From an uncultured Oscillospiraceae bacterium (lineage in GTDB: Bacteria; Bacillota; Clostridia; Oscillospirales; Acutalibacteraceae), in the NCBI GenBank assembly GCA_900549775.1, contig URPR01000004.1, positions 13,000 through 76,999 of the forward strand: 64,000 nucleotides of DNA, given 5' to 3'. The translations under genes and the position numbers were made by a program. Each line of letters begins with the position of its first letter. Position 1 is the stretch's first letter. The notes beneath the pieces were generated by a model. It had not been told where the DNA came from. It was given only the letters and a program-made list of their open reading frames with translations, and searched no databases. This document shows, piece by piece, positions 8,502-17,834 of the stretch.

Positions 8502-9314
8502 TTGGAGATGGTCAAAGTAAAAATATTATCTAAAATATATATGTCACTTATTTTTCTGTTTTTATATTTACCTATTTTTATACTTGTAATTTTTTCATTT
8601 AACGACTCGAAGAGCCGAGTGGTATGGTCTGGGTTTACATTTAAGTGGTATATGAAATTATTTAGCAACGGTGAGATTTTAAGATCTTTAGCTAACACGG
8701 TTATAATTGCTGCAGTGTCGGCTGTTTTAGCAACTATAATAGGAACAATTGCTGGTGTAAGTTTAAAGAACCTAAAAAAAGTCCCTAAAAAAACTTTGAT
8801 GGTTTTGACAAATTTCCCGATGATAAATCCGGAAATAGTTACAGGTGTTTCTTTAATGCTTCTGTTCATTTCCGCTTTTAAGTTCTTGGGAATCATGAAT
8901 TTAGGCATGGTAACTTTAATATTATCTCATACCACATTTTGCGTACCTTACGTGATATTATCTATACTTCCTAAGCTTAACCAATTGAACCCTAATATGT
9001 ATGAAGCAGCACAAGACCTCGGTTGTACGCCGGTTAAAGCTTTTTTTAAAGTTATTTTACCTGAGATTCTACCTGGAATTATTACAGGAATGGTGATGGC
9101 ATTTACTTTATCTTTAGACGATTTCGTAATAAGCTACTTTACAAGCGGTACTACTATGACATTACCCATAGTTATTTACTCTATGACGAGAAAAATAGTG
9201 AGTCCTGAAATTAATGCCTTGTCATCTATTTTATTTGTTGTAGTATTTTTACTTTTAATATTGATAAACATACGTCAAAAACAGGAAAACAAAAGTTTTA
9301 AAATAAAAGATTAG
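8502..9314 (+). CDS. potC: Spermidine/putrescine ABC transporter permease PotC
   Basis: About 270-residue permease, partner of PotB. FSFNDSKSRVVWSGFTFKWY near the N-terminus and the EAA loop EAAQDLGCTPVKAFFKVILP are typical of PotC; SLDDFVISYFTSG is the characteristic periplasm-side stretch. The exact start is uncertain: TTG at 8502, or ATG at 8508 which overlaps a GGAG; family alignments would support either. It is followed by potD after 16 bp. Confidence 0.94.
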   Translation: MEMVKVKILSKIYMSLIFLFLYLPIFILVIFSFNDSKSRVVWSGFTFKWYMKLFSNGEILRSLANTVIIAAVSAVLATIIGTIAGVSLKNLKKVPKKTLMVLTNFPMINPEIVTGVSLMLLFISAFKFLGIMNLGMVTLILSHTTFCVPYVILSILPKLNQLNPNMYEAAQDLGCTPVKAFFKVILPEILPGIITGMVMAFTLSLDDFVISYFTSGTTMTLPIVIYSMTRKIVSPEINALSSILFVVVFLLLILINIRQKQENKSFKIKD

Positions 9315-9330
9315 AAGAAGGGAAGTTTAG

Positions 9331-10518
9331 TTGAAAAGGAACGTCTGTATAATTTTGCTAGCAATAGTTGTAGTATCCTCTATAACGTGCTATGTTGCAA
9401 AAAGTAAAAATAATGACAATCAGGTCACATTAAACGTTTACAACTGGGGAGAATTTATATCTGATGGTTCAGATGGAAGTTTAGATGTCAATAAAGAATT
9501 CACTAAATTGACAGGGATAAAGGTAAATTACAGTACTTTTCAAAATAACGAATCTCTATTTGCTAAGATTAAAAATGGCGGTACTAAGTACGATGTGATC
9601 ATACCGTCAGATTATATGATATCTAAAATGATAGAAAATGATATGCTAGCCAAAATAGACTTTAGTAAAATTAGTAATAAAGTTTACATAGATAAAACTT
9701 TCGAAAACCCAGTGTATGATCCAAAAAATGAATACTCTGTTCCGTATGTTTGGGGAACTGTTGGCATTATTTACAACGAGAAATACGTAAAGGAAAAAGA
9801 GCACGAAATAGACTGGAACATTTTTTGGAATGAAAAGTACAAAAATAAAATATTGATGTTCGATAATCCGAGGGATTCATTTGCTATATCGCAATTTGCG
9901 CTTAATCTTCCTGTAAATAGTTTAAATGAGGACAACTGGGCAAAAGCTGCAGAAAAATTAAAGCAACAAAAGCCCCTGGTACAAGCCTATGTAATGGACC
10001 AAATTTTCGACAAGATGGGGAACGAAGAAGCGTATTTAGCACCGTATTACGCCGGTGATGCTATGAATTTAGTGAAGAAAAATAAAAATTTAAAATTTAC
10101 AATCCCAAAAAGCGGAACTACTAAATTTGTAGATGCTATGTGTATACCAAAAAACTGCGAACATTTTGATGAAGCTTTGAAATATATAAACTTTATGTGT
10201 ATACCTCGAGTTTCTAAGGCAAACTCTGAAAAAACGGGCTACTTTTCACCTGAAGAAACCGTTAGAAGCTCACGCGAGCTTTTGCCTGAAGAAACTAAAA
10301 TACAGAAGCAAATTGAATATTTTGAGACGAACTTGCAAGTATTTAATAATTTACCTGATGTGTTAAATAAAAAAGTTGAGGATTTGTGGGTAGTTATAAA
10401 AGTCGGAAAAGAAGGAAAAATGTCTGACTTAATTTTAGCTATATTACTGCTTTTAACGATCTATGTATTAATTGTGATTTGTAGAAAAATGAAAAATAAA
10501 AACAGGCGCCACGTTTAA
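9331..10518 (+). CDS. potD: Spermidine/putrescine-binding protein PotD with extra C-terminal membrane segment
   Basis: 395-residue extracytoplasmic binding protein of the polyamine importer. A TTG start follows GAAGGGAAG. An uncleaved-looking N-terminal hydrophobic segment (about residues 5-20) is followed by the SBP fold: LNVYNWGEFISDG, YDVIIPSDYMISKMIENDML, VPYVWGTVGIIYNE. Unusually it continues after the normal end into a second hydrophobic helix, ILAILLLLTIYVLIVICR, with a basic tail. No clear lipobox is visible, so the protein may be anchored at one or both ends. Last gene of potABCD. Confidence 0.94.
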   Translation: MKRNVCIILLAIVVVSSITCYVAKSKNNDNQVTLNVYNWGEFISDGSDGSLDVNKEFTKLTGIKVNYSTFQNNESLFAKIKNGGTKYDVIIPSDYMISKMIENDMLAKIDFSKISNKVYIDKTFENPVYDPKNEYSVPYVWGTVGIIYNEKYVKEKEHEIDWNIFWNEKYKNKILMFDNPRDSFAISQFALNLPVNSLNEDNWAKAAEKLKQQKPLVQAYVMDQIFDKMGNEEAYLAPYYAGDAMNLVKKNKNLKFTIPKSGTTKFVDAMCIPKNCEHFDEALKYINFMCIPRVSKANSEKTGYFSPEETVRSSRELLPEETKIQKQIEYFETNLQVFNNLPDVLNKKVEDLWVVIKVGKEGKMSDLILAILLLLTIYVLIVICRKMKNKNRRHV

Positions 10519-10546
10519 TAAAATAAAACGCAGTGCCTGCTTTTTA
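10503..10546 (+). terminator. Intrinsic terminator of the pot operon
   Basis: CAGGC at 10503-10507 to GCCTG at 10535-10539 form the base of a long imperfect hairpin that also pairs ACGTTT with AAACG; a T-run follows. It overlaps the last codons of potD. Confidence 0.75.
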
Positions 10547-10607
10547 TTGTGAAAAATTTCATTAATAAGTAAAATATAATAAAAAAATCAAATTTCTTTA
10601 AAATATA

Positions 10608-10636
10608 TTGACGTTTTAAATTAATAGTGATAAAAT
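10608..10636 (+). promoter_or_regulatory. Sigma-A promoter of the 473-residue Nif11-leader gene
   Basis: TTGACG at 10608-10613, TAAAAT at 10631-10636, 17-bp spacer. The spacer contains ATTAATAGTGAT, nearly the same as ATTAATTGTGAT in the promoter at 22224-22252. Confidence 0.75.
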
Positions 10637-10666
10637 ACAAATAATACTAAACAAGGAGGGATTTAT

Positions 10667-12088
10667 GTGAAGAAAGAATTAATAAATTTGGCAGAATGTT
10701 TGGCACAAGATCAGAAGTTTGTTGAGGAGTTTTCAAAAAAGAAAACTGTAGATGAACAGTATGCTTTTGCACAAACAAAAGTCAAAGGGTACAGCAAAGA
10801 CGAATTTGTTGAGTTTATGAAGAACTTAGAGGAGGCTTACAAATTAAGAAACGAACTTAGTCCAGAAGATTTAGAAGCAGCATCTGGTGGCTCTGGTGGA
10901 ATGGCAAAACTAGCAGCATTGGCTATGCTAGGGTTAACCTTTGCAGGAGGGACTATTAACATGACCACTCCGTTACCCACTGCTGCGGCTAACCCTGCAA
11001 TTAGTGCTACAGCTGATAGTTTTAGAAAATTGGTTAACGATGTTGATAACTATAACTGTTCAGAATCTCAGACAAGTGGTCGGCAAAGAGAATTACTGAG
11101 GTTAGCATTTGAAGGAGATAAAGCGGGTTGTAAAAATGTAATCAATGAAGTCTGTCAGTCTAGAAAGGGCTTGAGGTTCAACAGGCATCCTGGCAGTTTA
11201 AGTCACAATTACTGGAGTATAGAACTGGATTCCCCTGAGTTACCGAGCATATTTACTAGTAACTCTATTTTGAGTCTTGCACCAGCGCAGGCTCAATCAA
11301 TTTTAAGATGGATGAGCGGAAAATATTTATATTTTGATGGTTATGGCAATTTCCAAATGCAATGTGCAGATGGTTCATTTAAAAATATTAACTATGAATT
11401 ATTTAAATCAGATATAGAAGGCGATGGTTCAGCAAACGCAGCAGTTTTTGAAGAGACGGTAAGATTAGTCAATTGCCTCCTAAATCGCGATAGGGCTTTA
11501 AGCGGTGCATTGAGAGAACTAAAAGAAACAGAGCTGGCAACAAAAGTTATGAAAGACTGTGATATAAGCATAAGTGGTATAAGAGATGTAGGAATGTTAT
11601 TGCAGCATGGCAATTTTAATTATTCCAATTCTAGTAGTGGAGGAGAACTTAGAAATAAAATTTTAAGTATATTGAAAGATGAGAAAATCCGTGAAAGTGC
11701 AGTTAGTGATATAAGAAGGTATTTTTCTAATTCTAGTTTTAGTTTTAAACATCATAAAAGTTCACTTTTTCGTCAATCGACTTGGAGTGGTAGTGCTAAT
11801 GTAAATGCTGCTTCTATTCAAGGTCAAACTTTTACGTGGTTAATGGACAAAGAATTATATTATAGGGGAAATAAACTTCAAGCTAAATTTGAGGATGGAT
11901 GGAAAGATGTTACTTATGAGAATTATTCATCCGATTTTAAAGGAGCGCGTATTACGCAAGATGCATTTAACAAATTTGTTAAGCAATATGAAAATGAATT
12001 AAACAAAGCTAGAGCTGTACGTGGAGCATTAGAAGAATTAGGAGGTCATCAAGACTTAAAAGATTTAGTTATGACTGACGCGAAGTAG
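10667..12088 (+). CDS. Large protein with Nif11-type double-glycine leader and duplicated unknown domain
   Basis: 473 residues, GTG start after AAGGAGGG (10653-10660). Residues 1-75 resemble Nif11-like leader peptides (TIGR03798/PF07862 type): helical, acidic, ending LSPEDLEAASGG. Residues ~79-98 are hydrophobic (MAKLAALAMLGLTFAGGTIN), followed by an Ala/Pro-rich linker. The rest is two tandem ~160-residue units, about 130-296 and 318-470, aligned by ILRWMSGKYLYFDGYGNFQ / TFTWLMDKELYYRGNKLQA, then SDIEG / SDFKG, then LSGALRELKE / VRGALEELGG. I recognise no catalytic motif. Export after GG cleavage is inferred from leader type; no exporter gene is nearby. No strong terminator follows. Confidence 0.85.
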   Translation: MKKELINLAECLAQDQKFVEEFSKKKTVDEQYAFAQTKVKGYSKDEFVEFMKNLEEAYKLRNELSPEDLEAASGGSGGMAKLAALAMLGLTFAGGTINMTTPLPTAAANPAISATADSFRKLVNDVDNYNCSESQTSGRQRELLRLAFEGDKAGCKNVINEVCQSRKGLRFNRHPGSLSHNYWSIELDSPELPSIFTSNSILSLAPAQAQSILRWMSGKYLYFDGYGNFQMQCADGSFKNINYELFKSDIEGDGSANAAVFEETVRLVNCLLNRDRALSGALRELKETELATKVMKDCDISISGIRDVGMLLQHGNFNYSNSSSGGELRNKILSILKDEKIRESAVSDIRRYFSNSSFSFKHHKSSLFRQSTWSGSANVNAASIQGQTFTWLMDKELYYRGNKLQAKFEDGWKDVTYENYSSDFKGARITQDAFNKFVKQYENELNKARAVRGALEELGGHQDLKDLVMTDAK

Positions 12089-12180
12089 AAGAATAAAATA
12101 GTTTTTTAATGTAAAAATATGAATTAATCTTCGTTTTTTTACCAATACTCAAATTGGGAAGAAACGGGGGTTAATTTTTT

Positions 12181-12975
12181 ATGCGATACAATAAGGTTGA
12201 AATTTGTGGAATAAACACGTCTAAGTTAAAAGTTTTAAATGAAAAGGAAAAACGCGAATTATTAATAAAAGCAAGGAATGGTACAGAGTCAGAAAAAAAA
12301 ATGGCAAGAGAAGCTCTCATAAAGGGAAACTTACGACTTGTACTTAGTGTAATTCAAAAATTTACCAACAGGGGCGAAAACCTTGATGATCTGTTTCAAG
12401 TGGGATGCATTGGACTGATAAAGGCTATAGATAATTTCGACATAAACTTAGATGTGAGGTTCTCAACATATGGCGTCCCAATGATAATAGGGGAAATACG
12501 AAGGCATTTAAGAGACAATAATTCCATCAGAGTTAGCAGATCCATGCGTGACATAGCGTACAAGGCCATGCAGGTAAAAGAAGAAATGATGCTTAAAAAT
12601 AATAAAGAGCCCACAATAGACGAAATAGCGAAAAAAATAGAAGTTCCTAGGGAAAGTTTAGTTTTAGCTTTAGAGGCAGTCGTTGAGCCAATATCTTTGT
12701 TTGAACCGATATTCTCAGATGGTACCGATACAATTTACGTGATGGATCAGGTGGGAGATAAAAATGAAGACATAAATTGGCTTGACGAAATTATATTAAA
12801 AGAATCAATAAAAAATTTAAACGATCGTGAAAAAAATATCTTAAAACTTAGATTTTTTCAAGGCAAAACTCAAATGGAAGCAGCTAGCGAAATAGGTATA
12901 AGCCAAGCACAAGTTTCACGTCTTGAAAAGAATGCTCTTGACAAAATAAAAAGTCAATTGGGTAGCAATTCGTAA
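12181..12975 (+). CDS. sigG: RNA polymerase sigma-G factor
   Basis: 264-residue sporulation sigma factor that drives late forespore genes. The N-terminus NKVEICGINTSKLKVLNEKE is the SigG-specific anti-sigma-sensitive region. Region 2 reads NLRLVLSVIQKF...DLFQVGCIGLIKAIDNFD...FSTYGVPMIIGEIRR, and region 4.2 reads GKTQMEAASEIGISQAQVSR. ATG start preceded by GGGGG. Here it lies directly upstream of gerA-type germination genes, 31 bp away, rather than beside spoIIGA-sigE. I could not identify a sigma-F promoter confidently. Confidence 0.95.
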   Translation: MRYNKVEICGINTSKLKVLNEKEKRELLIKARNGTESEKKMAREALIKGNLRLVLSVIQKFTNRGENLDDLFQVGCIGLIKAIDNFDINLDVRFSTYGVPMIIGEIRRHLRDNNSIRVSRSMRDIAYKAMQVKEEMMLKNNKEPTIDEIAKKIEVPRESLVLALEAVVEPISLFEPIFSDGTDTIYVMDQVGDKNEDINWLDEIILKESIKNLNDREKNILKLRFFQGKTQMEAASEIGISQAQVSRLEKNALDKIKSQLGSNS

Positions 12976-13006
12976 AGTAAGATTTTCATGTTAGGAGTGA
13001 ACTGTT

Positions 13007-14542
13007 TTGATTGAATGGATAAGAAAATTTTTTACAGGTAAACTTAAGTACAACGTGTACTCTAAAGATGTAGAACCCGAAATTTTGATTCAAAGTTCTA
13101 TAGAAGAAAATTTAAACTATTTGAAAGATACATTTAAAGAAAGCGCGGATTTAACGGTAAGGGAATTTTATATAAGAGAGAAAAAAGCCGCCATTGTAAC
13201 GATCGAAGGCATGATAGACAAGGAAACTTTAGCCACAAGTGTAATGGGGCCTATTTTGAAATTGAAAAGCGACGAGGCTGTTTCTCCTAAAAGAGAGTTT
13301 GACTATATAAGAGATACTGTCCTTGCAACAAGTGAACAGGTACAGACAGAAAAATTTAGTCAAGCCATCAACCTCTTGATGTCTGGCTTTGTAGTCTTTT
13401 TCCTAGACGGAGTAGCATCAAGTATAGCAATAGGTATTCAGGGCTTTGAGTATAGGTCTATCTCAGAGCCAGTTTCGGAAGTTATGCAAAAAGGTAGCCG
13501 AGAAGGTTTTGTGGAAGCAATAAAAATAAATATGACGATGATAAGACGGAGAGTAAAAAATCCCAGCTTAAAGTTTGAGAGCATGACGGTCGGAGAAATA
13601 AGCAAAACAAACGTATGCCTTTGCTATTTAACAGATGTGGTATCGGACACGATTATAAGTGAGATAAAAAAGAAACTAAAAAGCACAGATTTAAAATATT
13701 TATTAGCAGCAGAGTATTTGGGATCTTATTTAGAAGAAAGCGAAGATTTTTCAGTTTTTAGTTCAGTAGGATTTTCGGAAAGACCAGATACGGTTTGCGG
13801 TAAGATATCAGAAGGTCGGGTAGCTATATTAATAGATGGTACTCCGAACGCTATTATTGTGCCGTATTTATTTGTTGAGTACTTTCAAACCTTGGACGAT
13901 TATTCTGTTAGGCCTTATTTCGCTACACTTACAAGATGGCTAAAGTACCTTGCCTTTTTTGTAGCAACGCTCTTACCCGGGATTTACGTGGCACTTGGTA
14001 CTTTCAACCCGGAGGTGTTTCCAAATAAGCTCATAAATAAAATAGCTATAGCTATAGGAGATACACCGTTCTCTCTTTTGTTTGAAACGCTAATCATACA
14101 CTTTATTTACGAGATAATGAGAGAGGCAGGACTCCGTTTGCCAAGACCACTAGGACATGCAGTGAGTATAGTGGGCGCTTTGGTAATTGGAGAAACAGCT
14201 GTGAATTCTGGGCTTATCAGTGCACCTACGCTTATGGTTGTGGCACTTACAGCTATCTCTTCGTATGTTATCCCGAACTTATACGAGTCCAATGCTATAC
14301 TGAGGTTCATTTTTATAATAGTGGGGGGAAGTTTAGGTATATTAGGGGTTACACTGCTGTTTTCCGTAATACTCCTTAATATATGTGCAAAAAATAATTT
14401 CGGAATACCATTCTTTGCACCGGTTACGCCGTTTAACTTTAAAGGCATGAGGGATGTAGCTATAAGAGCGAATTGGAAGGTATTATCGAAGAAATACGAA
14501 AAAATACAAAATATAGTTGATAATAGGACTAAAGACAACTAA
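13007..14542 (+). CDS. gerAA: Spore germination receptor subunit A (GerA family)
   Basis: 511-residue inner-membrane protein of the GerA/SpoVAF family. The soluble N-terminal half includes EKFSQAINLLMSGFVVFFLDG; the C-terminal half has about five membrane segments and the conserved stretches ATLLPGIYVALGTFNPE, EAGLRLPRPLGHAVSIVGAL and IGETAVNSGLISAPTLMVVA. With subunits B and C it forms a nutrient germinant receptor in the spore inner membrane. TTG start after TTAGGAGTG. The nutrient specificity cannot be read from sequence. Confidence 0.94.
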   Translation: MIEWIRKFFTGKLKYNVYSKDVEPEILIQSSIEENLNYLKDTFKESADLTVREFYIREKKAAIVTIEGMIDKETLATSVMGPILKLKSDEAVSPKREFDYIRDTVLATSEQVQTEKFSQAINLLMSGFVVFFLDGVASSIAIGIQGFEYRSISEPVSEVMQKGSREGFVEAIKINMTMIRRRVKNPSLKFESMTVGEISKTNVCLCYLTDVVSDTIISEIKKKLKSTDLKYLLAAEYLGSYLEESEDFSVFSSVGFSERPDTVCGKISEGRVAILIDGTPNAIIVPYLFVEYFQTLDDYSVRPYFATLTRWLKYLAFFVATLLPGIYVALGTFNPEVFPNKLINKIAIAIGDTPFSLLFETLIIHFIYEIMREAGLRLPRPLGHAVSIVGALVIGETAVNSGLISAPTLMVVALTAISSYVIPNLYESNAILRFIFIIVGGSLGILGVTLLFSVILLNICAKNNFGIPFFAPVTPFNFKGMRDVAIRANWKVLSKKYEKIQNIVDNRTKDN

Positions 14543-14558
14543 AATAAAGGAGAAAATC

Positions 14559-15626
14559 ATGACAGGAGAAAGTAAAATAACTTCATACCAATTATTTTCA
14601 ATCTTATTTTTAATTGATGTGACGATAGTTTTGACATATAGCCCGAAACTGTCCGGCAGTAAGGACGTATGGGACTTTATAATATCTACAGTAGTTTATT
14701 TTGTTTTAAATTTTATTTTAATTATACCAACATTTCTACTATATAAAAAATACCCACGCATTAACCTTTTTGAAGGCAAGATGGGGTTAGTTTTTCGGTA
14801 TATATATTCTATTTACTTTTTGTGGTTGGCGTGCTATACAGTCTCAATATTTAAAATATTTATAAAAAATATAATGTCAGACGAGATGCCTATAGTGGCA
14901 CTGACGATTTTTACGATTGTGATTGCGATTTATTCCGCGCTAAAAGGCATGCAAGCTATAGCTAGAACTTCTGTGGTGATTTTATTTTTAATTGAAATAT
15001 CATTAGCTTTCATTTTTTTATCATTGATTCCTAGAATAGACACTGATAATTATAATAATTTCTTTGAAAACGGTGTAACAGATGCCGTAAATGGTGTTGT
15101 ATATATGTTATCTAGAAATTTTCCTGTTCCTATAGTAACACTTTTGCTGCCTTTAATAGACGGCAAAAAGAAGAGAGCTTTTACAATGTGGAACATATTT
15201 GTTGCACTGTTATTTATAGTTGTAACACTGATAAATGTCGGGTCATTGGGGAAATATCTGGAAACTCAGGTTTTTCCAGCATATGCTGTTACTCAGCTAG
15301 CCGAAATAGGAGTTTTTAAACACATGAATGCTATATATATCGGTGTTTTTGCAATGGGAATTTATATTTTAATCTCCACGTTTTTATATCTATTCACGTT
15401 TGTGTGTAAGAGCATAAAAAGCCAAAAAATGAAATATAGGAGCATATCTGTAGGGTTCTTTTTATTTTTTGTTTTAGGAGGAGTCATTCCCGACTCGAAC
15501 AGCTTTAGTTATTTTATATTTGATAAGTTTGTTTTATTGATTTTGATGTTAATAACGGTTGTGGTTCTGCCTATTATATTTTTTATTAAAGAATCAGTAA
15601 AAGAAAAGAGGCAACGGGAATGCTAA
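14559..15626 (+). CDS. gerAB: Spore germination receptor subunit B (GerAB/endospore permease)
   Basis: 355-residue, ten-segment membrane protein of the spore permease family (APC superfamily), the germinant-sensing subunit. The ATG at 14559 is chosen because AAAGGAGA lies 6-8 bases upstream; a longer frame from 14517 overlaps gerAA and lacks a ribosome site. It begins ITSYQLFSILFLIDVT and contains RNFPVPIVTLLLPLIDGKKK. It overlaps gerAC by 7 bp. Confidence 0.92.
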   Translation: MTGESKITSYQLFSILFLIDVTIVLTYSPKLSGSKDVWDFIISTVVYFVLNFILIIPTFLLYKKYPRINLFEGKMGLVFRYIYSIYFLWLACYTVSIFKIFIKNIMSDEMPIVALTIFTIVIAIYSALKGMQAIARTSVVILFLIEISLAFIFLSLIPRIDTDNYNNFFENGVTDAVNGVVYMLSRNFPVPIVTLLLPLIDGKKKRAFTMWNIFVALLFIVVTLINVGSLGKYLETQVFPAYAVTQLAEIGVFKHMNAIYIGVFAMGIYILISTFLYLFTFVCKSIKSQKMKYRSISVGFFLFFVLGGVIPDSNSFSYFIFDKFVLLILMLITVVVLPIIFFIKESVKEKRQREC

Positions 15627-16711
15627 AAAAAATATCATTAATTCTCATAATCTTCTTGCAATTATCATTAACAGCCTGTACTGAAGTGATTGAATTAAGC
15701 CAAAAGTTAGTGGTACAAGGAATAGGCATAGATAAGTCTGACATTGGGTGTAAAGTTACTTTTCAAATATTAAATGTAAAACAGTCTCCGGATAAAGACT
15801 CTGGTGAACAAAAAGAAGTGCAAATTTTAAAAGCAAATGGTAACACGTTAGTTGACGCGATAGAAAACATAAGGAAACAAACCGGCAGAGATGCGCTTTT
15901 GTCACAAGTTTTAGTTTTGGTTATAGGAGATGAAATGGCGAAAAGCGGAATAAGACCTTTTGTAGACTATTTTATACGTCACCATGGGTTAAGCCCATCA
16001 ATAGAAGTTGCTGTTTCCAAAGGAGAGGCCGAAGAAATACTACGTGCTCAAAAAGGCGAAGAACCGATCAGTTCCGAGGAAATTTTGTCTGTACTACAAA
16101 TGGGACTAAATGATAACAGAAAATTAAACTTTAACTTAGGTAAATTTATAAGTTCTATAGAAAGTTATGAAGACGCCAAAGTTCACTATATAGAAGACAA
16201 AAAAGACGGGGAAGACTCTTGCCTTATGGCGAATAAAGTAGCTGTTTTTAAAAAAGATAAATTCATAGGGTCTTTGAACGAAGAGGAAACCAGGGGATTT
16301 TTGTTAATTAAAGGAAAAATAAAAAAAATAGTGGACATTGTTGAGTTATCTGACGGCTCGAAAGTGACGTATGTAACTTCAAACATTAAAAGTGATATAA
16401 AGGTATTTGAGGAAAATCAGGAGCTTAAACTCTTGGTATCAACAAAAGCAAAGACTTACGTCAGCGAATCAGAAATCGACATAGAGTTAGATGATCGCTT
16501 TGACGAAATAAAAGAAAAAATAGAAACAAGAATGAAAAACCTGATAAAAACTGCCTTAGAAAAAACTATATACGAATATAAAGCTGATATCATTGGTATT
16601 TCTAAAAGACTTTCAGAGATTAAAGGAAAAATGCTGAAGTTGGATGAAGAAACTTACGATAATATAAAATGTTCTGTCTCAACAAAAGTTGAATTGAACT
16701 TGATAAAATAG
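15620..16711 (+). CDS. gerAC: Spore germination receptor lipoprotein subunit C (Ger(x)C family)
   Basis: 363-residue lipoprotein. The signal peptide ends in the lipobox LSLTAC (Cys at residue 19), followed by the family start TEVIELSQKLVVQGIGIDK and the domain-1 block TLVDAIENIRKQTGRDALLS. The C-terminal third is a long charged helix-rich Spore_GerAC domain. It is the last gene of the sigG-gerA cluster and starts inside gerAB. Identification is firm; the receptor class is not. Confidence 0.93.
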   Translation: MLKKISLILIIFLQLSLTACTEVIELSQKLVVQGIGIDKSDIGCKVTFQILNVKQSPDKDSGEQKEVQILKANGNTLVDAIENIRKQTGRDALLSQVLVLVIGDEMAKSGIRPFVDYFIRHHGLSPSIEVAVSKGEAEEILRAQKGEEPISSEEILSVLQMGLNDNRKLNFNLGKFISSIESYEDAKVHYIEDKKDGEDSCLMANKVAVFKKDKFIGSLNEEETRGFLLIKGKIKKIVDIVELSDGSKVTYVTSNIKSDIKVFEENQELKLLVSTKAKTYVSESEIDIELDDRFDEIKEKIETRMKNLIKTALEKTIYEYKADIIGISKRLSEIKGKMLKLDEETYDNIKCSVSTKVELNLIK

Positions 16712-16730
16712 CGTTAATAAAGTGATATAA

Positions 16731-16762
16731 AAATTAACCACAAATTATATTGTGGTTAATTT
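16731..16762. terminator. Bidirectional intrinsic terminator
   Basis: AAATTAACCACAA at 16731-16743 pairs with TTGTGGTTAATTT at 16750-16762, loop ATTATA, with T-runs on both strands. The right arm lies inside the 3' end of the leftward S1-domain gene. Confidence 0.9.
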
Positions 16763-17692
16763 TTTTGTTTCATTAAAGGTAGAACAAACGATTTTCTCAC
16801 AGTCTTTCGGCGAATACAAAAAATAGTCCATATGGTTTCCATTGTAGAAGTAATTTGGGACGTTTGGTTTATACTCGTAGTCAAAAGTATCTATTATTAT
16901 GAGTTTAATTTTCATTCTAGATGGGATAATGTTTTTTATGTAGACGCTCGCCTGTTGACCTGGCATAACGCCATCTTTGATTTCCGCCAGTCCGGCGAGG
17001 TTAGGAGCTAGTTCTATAAAAGCACCGTAATTTTCAACAGATCGCACAATTCCGGCAACAGTTTCACCTATTGAAAAGAATTTTGCATTTTCCTCCCACG
17101 TGCCCAAAAGTTCCTTATGGCTCAAAGTTATTCTATTATTTTCTATAGACTTAACTATTGCCTTTACTTCCATTCCCACGAAAAATCTTTCTTTAGGGTG
17201 TTCTATCCTGGAAATTGATATTGCATCGATGGGGATCATTGACGCTATGCCACAACCTATGTCTGCAAAGGCACCAAATGGTTCAAGGTGCGTTATTTTA
17301 GCGTTTATTATGTCTCCGGGTATGCACTTTTTTACAAACTGTTCAACGCATATTTCTTGGGCTTTGCGCCTAGATAATACTGCATAAGTTTTATCATTTT
17401 CATCTTTCTTGAAATCTTCTACAACAAAACATACCGGACGGTTGACTTTAGATATAATAGCAATGTCCCTTACTGTGCCTTCCTTTATGCCTATGGCGCC
17501 TTCCTCTCGGTTTATAACCCCTTTCATGCAACCTAAGTCAACCAATAAATTATGTTGACCATCGCAAACAGTCGCACGGGCTTCTAAAATTTTTTCGTTA
17601 TTGTAAGCGTCCATGAGGTTATTGTAGCTTGAAAGTGCTATTTTATTATCAATTGTATCGATAAGATACCCTTCCGGAAAAAATTCTGACAT
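16745..17692 (-). CDS. S1 RNA-binding domain protein (ribosomal protein S1-like)
   Basis: 315 residues with S1-type OB folds. The clearest copies are around residues 125-195 (GDIINAKITHLEPFGAFADI, then FVGMEVKAIVKSIENNRITL) and 205-255 (GETVAGIVRSVENYGAFIEL); a degenerate one precedes them. It is probably an mRNA- or ribosome-binding accessory protein. Leftward single gene, ATG preceded by GAGGAAC. A full S1 repeat set also occurs in the ispH fusion 1 kb away, so this is a second S1-like protein of unknown job. Confidence 0.85.
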   Translation of the reverse strand: MSEFFPEGYLIDTIDNKIALSSYNNLMDAYNNEKILEARATVCDGQHNLLVDLGCMKGVINREEGAIGIKEGTVRDIAIISKVNRPVCFVVEDFKKDENDKTYAVLSRRKAQEICVEQFVKKCIPGDIINAKITHLEPFGAFADIGCGIASMIPIDAISISRIEHPKERFFVGMEVKAIVKSIENNRITLSHKELLGTWEENAKFFSIGETVAGIVRSVENYGAFIELAPNLAGLAEIKDGVMPGQQASVYIKNIIPSRMKIKLIIIDTFDYEYKPNVPNYFYNGNHMDYFLYSPKDCEKIVCSTFNETKKLTTI

Positions 17693-17834
17693 TTTAGTTC
17701 CTCCTATTTTTGTATATGGTATTTATATGCGAAGTTACTCATTATATATAACTTTGACAGTAAAATTTTAACTTGAAATATTTGATGAGATATAATAAAA
17801 TATTTCTAAATAAACAAAAAGGAGAAATTTAGGA

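Noticed and set aside
8426..8908. 160-residue minus-strand ORF
   Set aside because: Shadow of potC in another frame; no ribosome site and no family resemblance.
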